Of a DNA stretch of 64,000 nucleotides, positions 45,301-57,300 are shown piece by piece. The stretch's first letter is position 1. Every line of letters starts with the position of its first letter. Made by a program: the position numbers and the translations under genes. The notes under the pieces were generated by a model that saw nothing but the letters and a program-made list of their open reading frames with translations, ran no database searches and was not told where the DNA came from. Origin of the DNA: Pectinophora gossypiella (taxonomy: Eukaryota; Arthropoda; Insecta; Lepidoptera; Gelechiidae). The DNA lies in assembly GCF_024362695.1 (NCBI RefSeq), contig NC_065409.1:434001-498000 (forward strand), in the 5' to 3' direction.

Positions 45301-46948
45301 ATCCAACAATACTTCGTATCTGCCCATTATTAGGAAAATCCAAACTACCGGACCTCAGCAAAAAGCATGAGATTGCAAATTCAATTTTAAGTCTTTCGAA
45401 CACATTATATTCTTCCCATTCCTTTCTAATTGATTATCTACAACGCAGTTGTGATCTAAACGTACTATCTTCATGTAAACGAGTCTTATGTTACATTGAA
45501 ATAGTAAGGGAGAGTATCAGATATCGACAATCCCACGAATGGAGTGGGTTTGAGGAGAACAGTACAAACTTCAAGACTTTAAATATACACACACACATGT
45601 ATCCAACAATATGAGCTTTCACTTTATATTCAAACTATAAATACCTAATTATAGTTTACTTGCAATGTTGAGCGTTTTTCGCATACAACTCTCGATCTAA
45701 CTCGGAGTATATTCCCAATAACTCTTTAGACGTGGCCACTTTCAATCTAATCGCTTTCCAACAAAATTTCACATTTCAATCCTAAACCTTAGCGAGAATA
45801 AATTATTTAGAACAAGTCACAATACAATATCAAACCTTAAAAACAAAGTTTGGTAATTATAATATTATTAAAACATCAAAATGGAATGCAAGTTCGGTCC
45901 TTGGGGATTGTTGTTTCTATTATTTAAAAAAAAATCGCACCACTTCTATACTAGGTTTGGTATGCTGTATGGAAAGAGGGTCGGGAGAGCGTCATATACC
46001 TATATCCGAATACTTAGCAACAGACGTGCAGTTCTTATTGTTTCATTTTATGAAGACGCGATTACTATTATATAAGTGGTAGTTGAAACCCCAAGGATCG
46101 CTGAGAAAGTAGATCAACAAACGCAAGACGCATAAACATCAAAGTGAAGCACTCCTGACTGAACTGGACTCGAACTCGCGCCTCGCGGCTCGCTGCCGAG
46201 CGTCGAGCCATACCATACATCGTAATATTACACCTTAAATAACTATACAATTCATGAAGCCCCGCGGGGCTGTAAAACTTATTAAACTTCATTTATATCA
46301 TACATTAGTGCGTGACCACTCACGTATCGGTACTATACAAAAATTAAAAACATTATACAATAATACTACGATACCATAGAGCTAATAAATACAAGAATCA
46401 ACTTACTCTACCAATACCTCGTTCGGCACGATGACGTGATGCGGTGACGGTATATTCGTATTTTATTACAACCTCTTTTATAACAATTTATTAATTATTA
46501 TAGGTATTTAATATATCTATTATATAATGTAGGGTGCTCTCTCTGAAATATCGTCTTAGCTATGTCCGGACACACCCGGGCCGGCCGCCGCGCCGCCGGC
46601 GCCGCCCCGCCCGGGTCCGCTCAACTAACACGCAAACATACCTCCGCAATAATACATATATTTTACCGAATATTATGTGAGCAATATGCTTTGTCAATAC
46701 CATTGTGTCGAGTACTACCCGCTCGATACTCAGACTTGCCAGAGTGGTACTCGCGGTACTACGTGGTGTCAACAATAGGTCCGACAAGTGTCGCGTCGGC
46801 GGTCGCTCCAACTTATCCACCATTAGGCCAACTATGAACACGGCTGTGGGAACGGTGTGAAGGATTACAAACGAGCGGAAAATAATAGAGAGAGCGGAAG
46901 GCTCGCCGCCTCCCCGAACCGTTTTGCGATCGTCGCTAACACGGGTGT
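42390..46948 (-). other. Repeat-poor region; candidate long 3' UTR of the Drep-like gene
   Basis: To about 42780 there are short repeats (TTTGTCTCGCTCGCAC also at 18215). From about 42930 to 46560 I recognise neither genes nor the repeat families that fill the rest of the window. A minus-strand AATAAA lies at about 42933-42942. A GC-rich hairpin with arms ACCCGGGC (46574-46581) and GCCCGGGT (46609-46616) sits near the right edge. The 3' UTR reading is a guess from position and low repeat density. Confidence 0.35.
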
Positions 46949-48023
46949 CTTCTTCTTCTTCCTAGCGTGAATCCCGCCGTCTTGCGCCGGGGTCCGCTTT
47001 CCTACTGTTCTTCCTCCACTTTGCCCTATCCTGGACATCGTCTTCGGATAACCCGCAACTCTCCATGTCTTTCTCCACGACACTCAACCATCTCAGCTTA
47101 GGTCTTCCTCTACGTCGCTGACCAGTAATATTGAAGTCGAGTGCCACGTTGCCAATGTACTCAGGCGGTCTTCTTTTAACATGCCCATACCAACGCAGCC
47201 GGTTTTCCTGCAGTTTGTCAGCCACGTCACGTACACCGAGGCTACCGCGCACATACTCGTTGCGAATCTTGTCGAGCCTCGTCACGCCGCACATCCAACG
47301 TAACATCTTCATCTCTGCAACTTGGATGGACTGGACATGTTTTTTCGTTACGGCCCACGTCTCGCTTCCATAGGTTAAGACAGGTCTTATTACTGACTTA
47401 TAGATAAGCCCCTTCAGCTTTACAGGCATTCGGCTATCACAGGTAACGCCAGTAACTTCACGCCACCTGAGCCAGGCTGCTGATATACGGTGCTGTATGT
47501 TGCTCTCCAAATTTCCGGAACTGCAGATTATTGTCCCCAGATATTTGTACTCCTCGCACTGTTGAACAACTTGTCCATCTACCACTATAGGGTCAGCGCT
47601 AGGGTTCTTGACGTTGCATTCCATATATTGGGTTTTAGCTACACTAAGTACTAGCCCACCTGCCTGCAACTGACTTTTCCACGCTGCGAGGGCATTCGCC
47701 AGTTCTTGTCGGCTTGATGTGCAAATCGCTACGTCATCTGCATATATGTAGGTCCATGTGGCTACTTTCTGAGCATCTTCAGTGAGGGTATCGAGTACGA
47801 GACTAAACAAATACGGACTGAGTACTGAACCTTGATGAACACCCTCAGTCACGGGGATGGATTGTGTGACTCCTACTGTAGTTCGTACAAAAGAGCGGAC
47901 ATCCTTGTACATGTCGGCTACGATGGTGACGTATGCCTCGGGAACATTTTTCCTTCTGAGACTCCAGTATATTGTATTTCGGGGCACACGGTCAAAAGCC
48001 TTTTCCACTTTGACACTTTGTTT
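46949..48023 (-). mobile_element. 5'-truncated RTE-like LINE with 17-bp target-site duplication
   Basis: GTCGCTAACACGGGTGT occurs exactly at 46932-46948 and 48024-48040. Between them an open minus-strand frame (about 348 codons, stop at 46962-46964) encodes the reverse-transcriptase palm (VEKAFDRVPR, GVHQGSVLSPYLFSLVLD, catalytic YADD). It continues into the thumb and C-terminal region (YKYLGTIICSSGNLESNIQH, YGSETWAVTKKHVQSIQVAE, GRPKLRW). The stop is followed almost at once by (GAA)n and the target duplication, so there is essentially no 3' UTR, as in RTE elements. The endonuclease and N-terminal RT are missing. Confidence 0.92.
46962..48008 (-). pseudogene. Truncated RTE-type reverse transcriptase ORF
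   Basis: The coding part of the element above. No internal stop or frameshift in 348 codons, and the YADD box is intact. Full-length RTE proteins have about 1000 residues, so this is a dead-on-arrival 5'-truncated insertion and not a cellular gene. Confidence 0.88.
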
Positions 48024-48040
48024 GTCGCTAACACGGGTGT

Positions 48041-48345
48041 AATTTATTTATTTATCTAAGACCATTGACGACAATCTCGATTATAAACATTCGTGGCTCA
48101 CTGCGTCCGGGGTCCAGACCACGGCATCCGAACCGGCTCGTACACTTAAGTAATCACCTTAGAAATCGATAGGAAGTCAGTTTTACTTACAATAATCCGC
48201 TATATATAACTAGGGCCGGCGCGGGTGGCGGTGCGGCGCGAGCCGTGCCCCGGGCGACTCAGCGCGCGGCCACGCGGCAGAGCGCGTGCGCCAGCGCGGA
48301 GGCGGCGGCGGCGGCGGCGGGCGCGGCGGCGCCGCACAGGCCGGA
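48041..48345 (-). other. Proximal 3' UTR of the Drep-like gene
   Basis: This follows the stop at 48346. It has a GC-rich start (48215-48345), then AT-rich sequence, and is interrupted by the RTE insertion at 48024. No other feature was seen. Confidence 0.5.
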
Positions 48346-51300
48346 TCAGAGCCGGTCCTCCTCTTCCTCCTCCTCGGCCTCGTCCGCGGCCTCTTCGTTC
48401 TCGTCCCGGTAGCCGGGGTGCTCGCTGATCGCGTAGTAGTTGCCGTTGTAGATGACGCCAAGTTCGCGCAGCGCGTCGCCGCGGATCGTCGCCTTGATCG
48501 TCCAGTTGTAGCAGTCGTCCGACTCGGACTCGCGGTCTAGTCGCTCTACGTCCAGGATCTTGGAGCTGAGCCGCTCGAGGATGATACCGATGTCCTTGAT
48601 GGTGAGATGCCGCTTCTGGTCGACGCTCAGCTGGTCGATGAGCAGCAGAAACTTTTCGGAGGTAACAGCCTCATCCTCCACGAGCGTGTTCTCGGTCTCG
48701 CTCTCCGACGAGTCCCGCTCCCCGCGCCGCGCCGACTCCGCGTCTAGGAACCGCACGTGCCCCTTCGGCCGGCCCTGGGGAGACGCCCGCGGCTGCGCGT
48801 CCTGTCAAGTCAACGGTTACATGAATTTCTATAGATTATCCAAAATCCACAAACATTCATTCGTGATTTTAACAACGAAAATTTACAGATGAAAAACATA
48901 ATTGACATTACAAAAACCGACCTGTATAGGCGAGGTAGCGACGCTTTTATGTACGGCTATGCGGCGGCCCTCTTCATGTAGTGCGCAACAGTGGAAGTCG
49001 CACTCATCGGGCGGCGGTCTTGGCGCGTGCTGGTGCGGTGGTTGGTGCGGCGTGTGGGGGGCATGTGTACGGCAGTCGGCTGTGTGCACGTGCGCGTGCT
49101 CCAGCGAGCCGGCGGAGCGCGACAGGCGGCGCGGCGCGGGGCCCGGCTCATCGTGGTTCACCACCGTGATGTGTGGCGGCGGCGGCTGCGGCCGGTCTAG
49201 CGACGTCTGGATCACGAGTGACGGCCGCCGGTCTGCACAAAAAAAGTCAATTACATACCCGCACAAAGATCTTGCTTATTATTTTCGATCAAGCAATATA
49301 TCAGGTGCATATTCATAGGTGAACGAATTTGGCATAATAGGTATTTGTTGCGTTGCGTTGGGTACAAGGAACACATAAGATTGGGATGGCTTGGTGAAAT
49401 TTTCAGTTTTTGAACAGATCAATAGCAGACGTTTTTTCTAGGTCTTCAAGATTACTCACTATGACATAAAATCTGACAAAATCAGATCTTGCAATATCAA
49501 ACACCAAAAAATGTGACAAGTTGTTTTTTTGAAATTACACAAATGACTTTGCATCCTCGTCTATCTATCAAATAGTGCATTAGCAATTATGGCTGGATGG
49601 GATGTTCCGGAAGCCTCTACATCTGGGGTAGTCGGAAGTAGTGTACTAACCTGGCTTGGGCTGTCTGCTGGGCGAGCGCGCGGCGGGCGAGGCCGCGGGC
49701 CTTTGGTCCCAGTGCAGCACCACCGTGACGCGCCCCTTGTTGTCCATGATCTTCCATGAAGGCGTCTCATCGTGTAGCTCTAGCGCGTGGATCGTCTCGC
49801 ATACTATCTTTGGGATCGCTGATATCGCTGAAAACGGCAAAACGCTAGTCTTTATATTTATACTCTACTTCATGTCTACTACTGAATGAATGATGTATGA
49901 AAAGGTTTCTTTTTCAAGGATAGTAACGATCCCTTTGGCCACAAACACAGATTGAAAATGATTAAATACGAGGATAATTGGAAAATGTACTTGCCTCAGA
50001 TTGGTGGTCGATGCAACGAGACTAGTTCAGACTAATCTCGATAACATTGACTGAACTCCTTGACTAGCAGATTCGGAATGACAATGTACTAAGTATGTTG
50101 ATTTCGTAGGCAGTATAAAGAATGGAACTCATCCAACCTTGGAGACGCTGACACTAGGATGCCAGCATTCAGCGGAGGTATCATCACAGCTCAGCCGTAG
50201 GGTACTGGATTTCATAATACTGACCAGATTTTACGAAATTATTCTCGTCGTGCGCCTTCATTGAACGTATCATCGGACTGTGCAATGAATTCGGTAGAAT
50301 TCCTGTAAATTAATATTATTGAAGGTACTGACCGGCTTCGATGTCCTGGCTCCTCAGAAGACAAAAAACCGAACGAACAAGAGGTTAAGTTGGGGTTGAA
50401 AAGGATTTCTTCCATCTGTGTGCCGTCGCTGCGTATTGTACTGACCAACCTTGATGACGTCGACCCTGGTGGGGAACTAGTAGCATCACAGTGTTGCGGA
50501 GTGCGCGAGTAATCACCGTCTACCACCTGTGTGCCATCGTTATGTATTGTACTGACCAGCCTTGATGACGTCGACGCCGGTGGGGAACCAGCGCTCGCCA
50601 GCGCGGAGCAGCAGCAGCACAGTGTTGGGAGGTAGAGTGCGCCAGTACTCGCCGTCTTCTACTTGTGTGCCGTCGCTCTCCAACACCAGCCGCACCGGCT
50701 CGCTCGCAGCGACCGATAGCTTCTCTTTTCCTGTGCATTAATATTTATTAATAAGTGTCTTATCAGTGCAGTCGAAGGTACCTAATGTTAGGGTTTGTGT
50801 TAATTTGAAGAGAATGCAATCGTGTCTTGGTGCAAGATTTGTGTAGGGACAGATAGGAAATGCTACACCGACGACGACAAGGAGGGTAGCTCTTAATTTA
50901 ATGAAGATAACGCAAAGTAAAGTGAAGTGTGAGTGAGTGATATTATGACATTTTAATAAGAAATAACATAGCATCACGCCTGTATCCCTAAAGTGGTAGG
51001 TAGAGGTGTACAGTAATTATATCTACACCCACTCCTGACCAACCCTTATAATAAATCCTGAAAACCAGAAATCTAAAAAGACACTTTCAATAAAAGACGA
51101 ATGACATAAATATCAAACACTTGAAAGCTTATCACATTTTTATTAATTAAGTACTTTATAGTCGTTGTTAAGAACTTTTTAAGTAACTACTTACTCACCT
51201 AGTTTTTCGCTTTACCTAACTAACGATCCTAAACTACGCTTACTTTTCTATGAAACCTTACAAAAGCTCCAAGTTACAAATTAAATTCCTTCGCACGCTT

Positions 51301-54300
51301 ATTTCAGAAGTAGCACGCTAAAATAATCCACGTGGTGTTTGAGCGAGGTCTTCCGGTGGACTGAACTGAATGAGCTCCGAGCTGTATCCTGCTGTAAATA
51401 GGACAGAGGCGTACCTAGGGGCGATAGGGGAAAATATTTAAACACAAGTGTGTGATAATTAAAGCACATAATAACGGGTTCTTACCGCGTTTAAATGGGA
51501 ATTGCAAGTGCCATGATCACGGGATGACTGATGAGATTGGAGTGGAGAGTAGGTAGATCCATAATTTTATAGTTTTTTTTTCTACAGGTGTGTGTTATAC
51601 ATAAACACTTTTGCCTATTTGCCGGGCTAAGCAGAGATCCTACACTACACTACACTACACTTCTGTTGCTTCCTCCACATTTATCAATTGTTTAATTTAC
51701 GCGCGCCGAAGGAAGTCCTAGGTGTACATACCGCGATTAGATCCAGGATATATTTAAAAAAGATCAGTTCAAGAGTACTTTAAACCGATACATGAAGTGT
51801 GTCATCAAAGACTACATGCATGCTCGTGCGAAAGTGGTGTGTCAAGATCGTAGTAAGTAGGTGGAATTCCTTGGTCTCAACTCTCTACCTACCCCAACGG
51901 TAATTGGCGTGATCTTGTGTGAATCGTGTGTGTGTGTGTGGATCACTTTTGTATATCTACAATAACGAATTTATGATATATCCGCGCCGGGTGCCACTCT
52001 GGCTCCGTCTCTGTAAACAGGTCAGTTGAGTGCTAACCCTATTGACCTGCTGGACGTGCGTGGCAACCCTAATGCAGTCCGTTATAATTAGACCAAAGAC
52101 CGGCTGGTGATCGGGCGGCTTTCAACGGTTCTGCACTTTGTGAGCTCTCCACCTAAAGCTATAGTGCATTCATGTAGATTCTGTAGACGGCTGTCATTCG
52201 TTGGGAAACTACTTAAATCAAAATGCATTTTGATTTTGACCTCGCAAGAAACAATGAACTAGGTTCCAAAATATCGCTTTTAAATTTTATAGAAATTATT
52301 CATCGTAATTTCTGTACCGTCGGTGAAAAGTAATACAACTCGAGTTGTATCACTTTTGAGTTATTAGCACATACTTCATGTTCAAAAAATTCTCTTTCTT
52401 TCTGTCTAATTCTCGTAACTGTAGCTATTATAAATACGGAGATAATTTTTGTGTTTAGTGATATAAGTACTGTTTGTGAAGGATTCATGCTGTTATAACA
52501 CGTGTAACATAATTCATCTTAACTTGCATCAAAGTGAAATGAAGATTTTCATTAAATATTTTGGTGTAAGTAAATGCAACTCAACATATATTAAAATACA
52601 CGCCATCCTTGAATTCTCACGGTCCGTGTTTAATGATATAATTTTAGTTGTAACATCAAACACCAAATTTATTTTTTCGTGAAAAGTAATATAAATTAAT
52701 ATATATCAAAATATTTCAGAAAATACGATCTTGGATATCAATAAAATGTCGTGTTGATGATACATACAAAATGATACATACAAGTTCGATTCCATGCGCC
52801 ACCAGTGTGTATTTTAGGGTGACCTCCGCATAAACCTGTCTATGGGAAGCCATTTTGTCTAGAGCCACAGCAAACCATATCTGATCCGCATTGCGAATGG
52901 GTATAGGTTACGTTAGTACTTCAGACCAAACCGTGTTTTTTCTCTTTCTGCTATAACCACCTTGTAGTACTTAATAATAGTACCTCAATAAGTTGTGGGT
53001 CCTGATCATGGCGTCGTTATCACCATGGCAGGGTTAGTCAAGAGGTATTTGAGATTTGTCATAACTGTCGTTAGTCTCCTTCCCTTAGCTCGAAGCATAG
53101 CTGTTTTACATAGTTTTCTTGATTACATGCAGGTTAAGCGGTGGCAGATTGAATGCTGCCTTCATTGCTAAGGAGGTTGTAGACGTGAAATAATGGCTCC
53201 AAATATTATCGAGCTCCTATTAATATGCAAGCCATTCAATACACGCTGGTTAGATATTTGATGCAAGCGCCGGTAGTGGTATTTTTGAACCTACACAGCC
53301 GTAGATGATCGTACATACTTTTGGGTTTAAGGTCCTACTGGGATCCAGCTCGGCATCGGCAGCATCGGGATCTGCCATATCTTCTCAAGAGAAGATTACC
53401 AGTTTCTCAAACACGTTGAATGGTGTAAATTTGTCGAGCTTCCTCATTTTTATAAAGGGAATAACTACTCTGAACTCTTGAGCACCACCAGTAATATTTT
53501 TTTTCTGTATTTTGATTACATAAGAGAGAATTACGCACAGGACTGTGAAAAATGGAAAGAGGAAGGGGAGGCCTTTGCCCAGCAGTGGGATCTTGTAGGA
53601 TAGATTAGATTAGAATAAATAATTGGCAACACCACGGGCATAACCCCTTAATTAAACCAGGTCACAAAGTTTGTAAAAATCCCAGGAGGTATTTGAGCTT
53701 CTGAAAGGAGTTAGTTGGCTTACATAGTCAATAAAAGCACGCATAATGGACCACTTGCGTTTATGCGGAAAACTGAGCCTATTAAAATAATATTACATAT
53801 GGGACATTCGAGTATTTATTGAGTCAAGTCAGGGGCCTATGGCGGCTCAGTTATAACCCTGACACCAGGGTTGATGGGCTTGGTAGTTCACTTCACAATC
53901 CACACGATAGAAGGGAAGAAGATGGGATATTTGCCCTTACATGTTGTGCCGACCCCATCTAGAGTGAGATAAGGGCAGGAGGATGATGATAATATAGCGG
54001 GAAGTTTGCCCACTTCACAATAGTGGTCCATACGTGAGGATACGCGGAAAGTCCCCCACGTGTGCTTACGTGTAGAGTTTTGCGGAAACGAGCTCATTTA
54101 GCTTAACCATAACAGACCATGGTAAAGGTGATAAGACCTACCCTGAGGATAGCCCTGTGTAACCTATAGGTTTAGAGGTGAACCAATGATCTTCATTTTC
54201 ACTACCTATTCTTATCGTCAACATTGATTCGACTCCGTTTATCGTTCTGTCAATGTTGCGGGCTACCATTACACCGGGAATTTTGATAATTCGAAATATC

Positions 54301-57300
54301 GAATTTTACTTTACTTTAGGGGATTTTGATTGTGGAATGAGTTGTGATCTTTTAAATAGTTTCAGCAGGAAAGAAGTAACATTTACCCGTTTGTGTGATT
54401 TTGGTTTAAAAGTACGTAGGTACATCACCTTTATCTCCAGGTCATACTGCCAGACTAGCTCGAAACATTCCTAATAACCAGTCTTAATATGATCCCTCTT
54501 ACCTTCATTTGTTAGGGGTGGAAAAATTTATCATAAAATGAACCAAAAGTGGTTTTGATTAGGGGCGTAGTGTAGTGGACAAAATATGTTTGTAGCGGGC
54601 AGCAGTGGTGGGTTTATTTATTTATTTTAATTTGACCGGTTATTTATGAGTTTTGAGAGTAAAATCATAAAAAAATATCTTATTAACGCTACCTTACACT
54701 ATATTATACGTGTACCATCTTTATATGTATTTATTACTAGAAATTCGTAAAAACATCAATAAATCAATCAATCAATAATACTTTATTGCACAACAACATA
54801 TACAAAGGACATAAACATACGAATAAAACATAAGCACAATAGGCGGCCTTAAACATGTATCATTTTACATAATAAAACCGAAAAATAAGTCATGTTAAAC
54901 CACTTGACACAAATTCGTTATAGTTTATCGTTTGTGTCAATTGATATAAGTTAAGTTTCTTTACTTTTTAAAGAAAATAAATAGAATTTTGCCTTTCTAC
55001 AACTTTATGAAATAAACTTTCTTCCAAAACATTTTGTTTTTTGTAGAATAAGACTGTAAAATTATTAATTGGAATATGATATATCAACGATGACTTTTGT
55101 ATAGTTATGTGTGTAAAAAGGTATAAGTAGACTTGTATCAATTTACACGGTATAAAAGTTGGTGTCAAGTGATACATGTAATTTATTTTGATCCTCTACC
55201 ATTTCTGTTTAGGTTCTAAATATAACTAAATATTAGAAAAGAAACCTTCCATCATCACCTATCGACACATCTAACTTCTGTTCCATTATTCCTTATAAGT
55301 CGCGAGCTAGAATGTTTTTAACTTTAAACCCGATTTTCTCAAAACTTGAATTTTGGACTTGTATTACTTTTCACCGACGGTACAGATTTATGGACTAACA
55401 TACTTAATCATCAAATAGTCAAGCTACTAGTACTTAATCATTATTATTTTCTGTAGAAATATTTGTGTTGGGTTTCCAGAATAAGTGCTCGGTTCATGTC
55501 ATGGCCATAAGTTCGCCCCCTTAGGGGACTGATACATAGCAAAGAGTGGGTGTATATACTATACACCCTGAGAAGGCAATGCCAGCCCAATACAGGTTAG
55601 GTCACATACCTGTCGCATTTTTCGAGAATGTGGGATTCCACACTTCTAGATTGACACTTTATAATTTATCTTTGACCCAGTCAAATACCGTGTTGGTTAT
55701 AATTAGACGAGGTCTGGCTGAGCACTATGTAGGTAATTAGTGGGTAGATTGGCTGACTCTGCGAGAGACTAGTGCAGTCAGCCGGGATAGATAACAGTGG
55801 TGCTACGTACGGGGAAAGAGTTAAAGAAAAAGCACTCTTAGATAAGTCGTAGTAAAAGCCACTTGATATTCTGCGAAAATTTTTAAACGTAACTTTATTT
55901 ATAGAGTGCATTTTTCGTTTTTAACTTAGTGGGTAGGTACTTGAAATTCCAGTTCTCTATGCCCCAGACAACATAACTGCAATTATTTTAAAGAATAATA
56001 CAAAAAATTATATCTTAATATATGGAGTGGGTTATACACCCCTGCCAATAATGTTACATTTTAATTTAAAAAATACTATAATATGTCAAAACACATTCTC
56101 TTGTTTTGTTTTTTCTACTATTTTAATACTTTGAGAAATTTTCTTTTTTGAATTTATATCATTTCGCAAGGTGTTATGGCTGAGGAGAAGAAATGACAAG
56201 AAACTGCAACAGCAACACATTTTTTAAATCAATGAGGGTATACATTACAAGTTATTTAATATTTAGAGGAACACATTTAATACCAGACATTTTTATCATT
56301 TAGGTAATCATTAATCTTATAATAAGCTTTTTTACGTGTACTATCCATGACCTAACACTACACAATATAAAAAAATACGAAAAAAATAAAATGAGATTTA
56401 CTCGACCTACACCAACATCAGAGGATTTGAATTTAGAATAACTAATTAGAACAGTTTTGCGTGATTTTGAGGTAACCACGTGGCTTGATAGACGGAATTC
56501 ACGCCCGAAAGTTCTATCAGGTTGGGTAGAGCCACTAGCTACTTATCATAATGTACAGTTTCTTAGTTGACTTTCACGTCATGCACGGGATTATAAGTGA
56601 AAGTAAAAAAATAGTGGAAGTGCAATAACAGTGTAGTGAAGTGTTAAGTGGAGTGTATAGTGCAGTGTATCGTGTGTTTAGCAGCTTATCTTCTCGGGTT
56701 TGTCGTGAAAACCGACAGTCAGATCACATGGGCGTTAGGGTGATCATCTATCACCATACTGTTCGTCATATCGATTTTAGAACTTAAAGAGTGGCTGTAA
56801 GTGTTGCGGCTCTGCCCACCCCATTAGGGATAACTAGCATGTGTATATGAATAGTACTGACCTCTGTGTATGAGCTCCTCGAAGCTAGTGACCACCAACC
56901 CCTTCCTCACGTTCCTTGAACTGTCCCATATCTTGAAAGGCCTCTTTCCTCTAACCTCCTGGAAACATTACATATTACATAAATATACACACACACCCAT
57001 TTCCTGTTGAGGTAGGCAGAGATACACGGAAAAAAGTACTTAAATATAAACAATCGGTATTGGTAACATAAAATAATAGAGGCCGTGAGATAATGGTGAT
57101 TTTGATACTGTAAGTTATAACTTCTGTGTTGTATAGAATTATAAACTTTTACAAAACGCTTGTAGGTACGTTCATAATTGAAAACAGATTGATGGTGAAT
57201 GCATTATTTTACGATTCTTATTTGTAGTAACACGTCCTTATCGTCGACAGATTTTAATTTGTCACATCAGATTTTTATGCTCGTCTCTTGACGGTCTGTC

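Noticed and set aside
46560..46841. Overlapping plus and minus open frames of about 90 codons around 46560-46840
   Set aside because: Their termini come from the GC-rich hairpin and no family similarity or splice context was found.
53823..53912. Possible cargo gene inside the 3.07-kb inverted-repeat element
   Set aside because: The recognisable content is a SINE tail. The longest frames are under 75 codons and lack homology.
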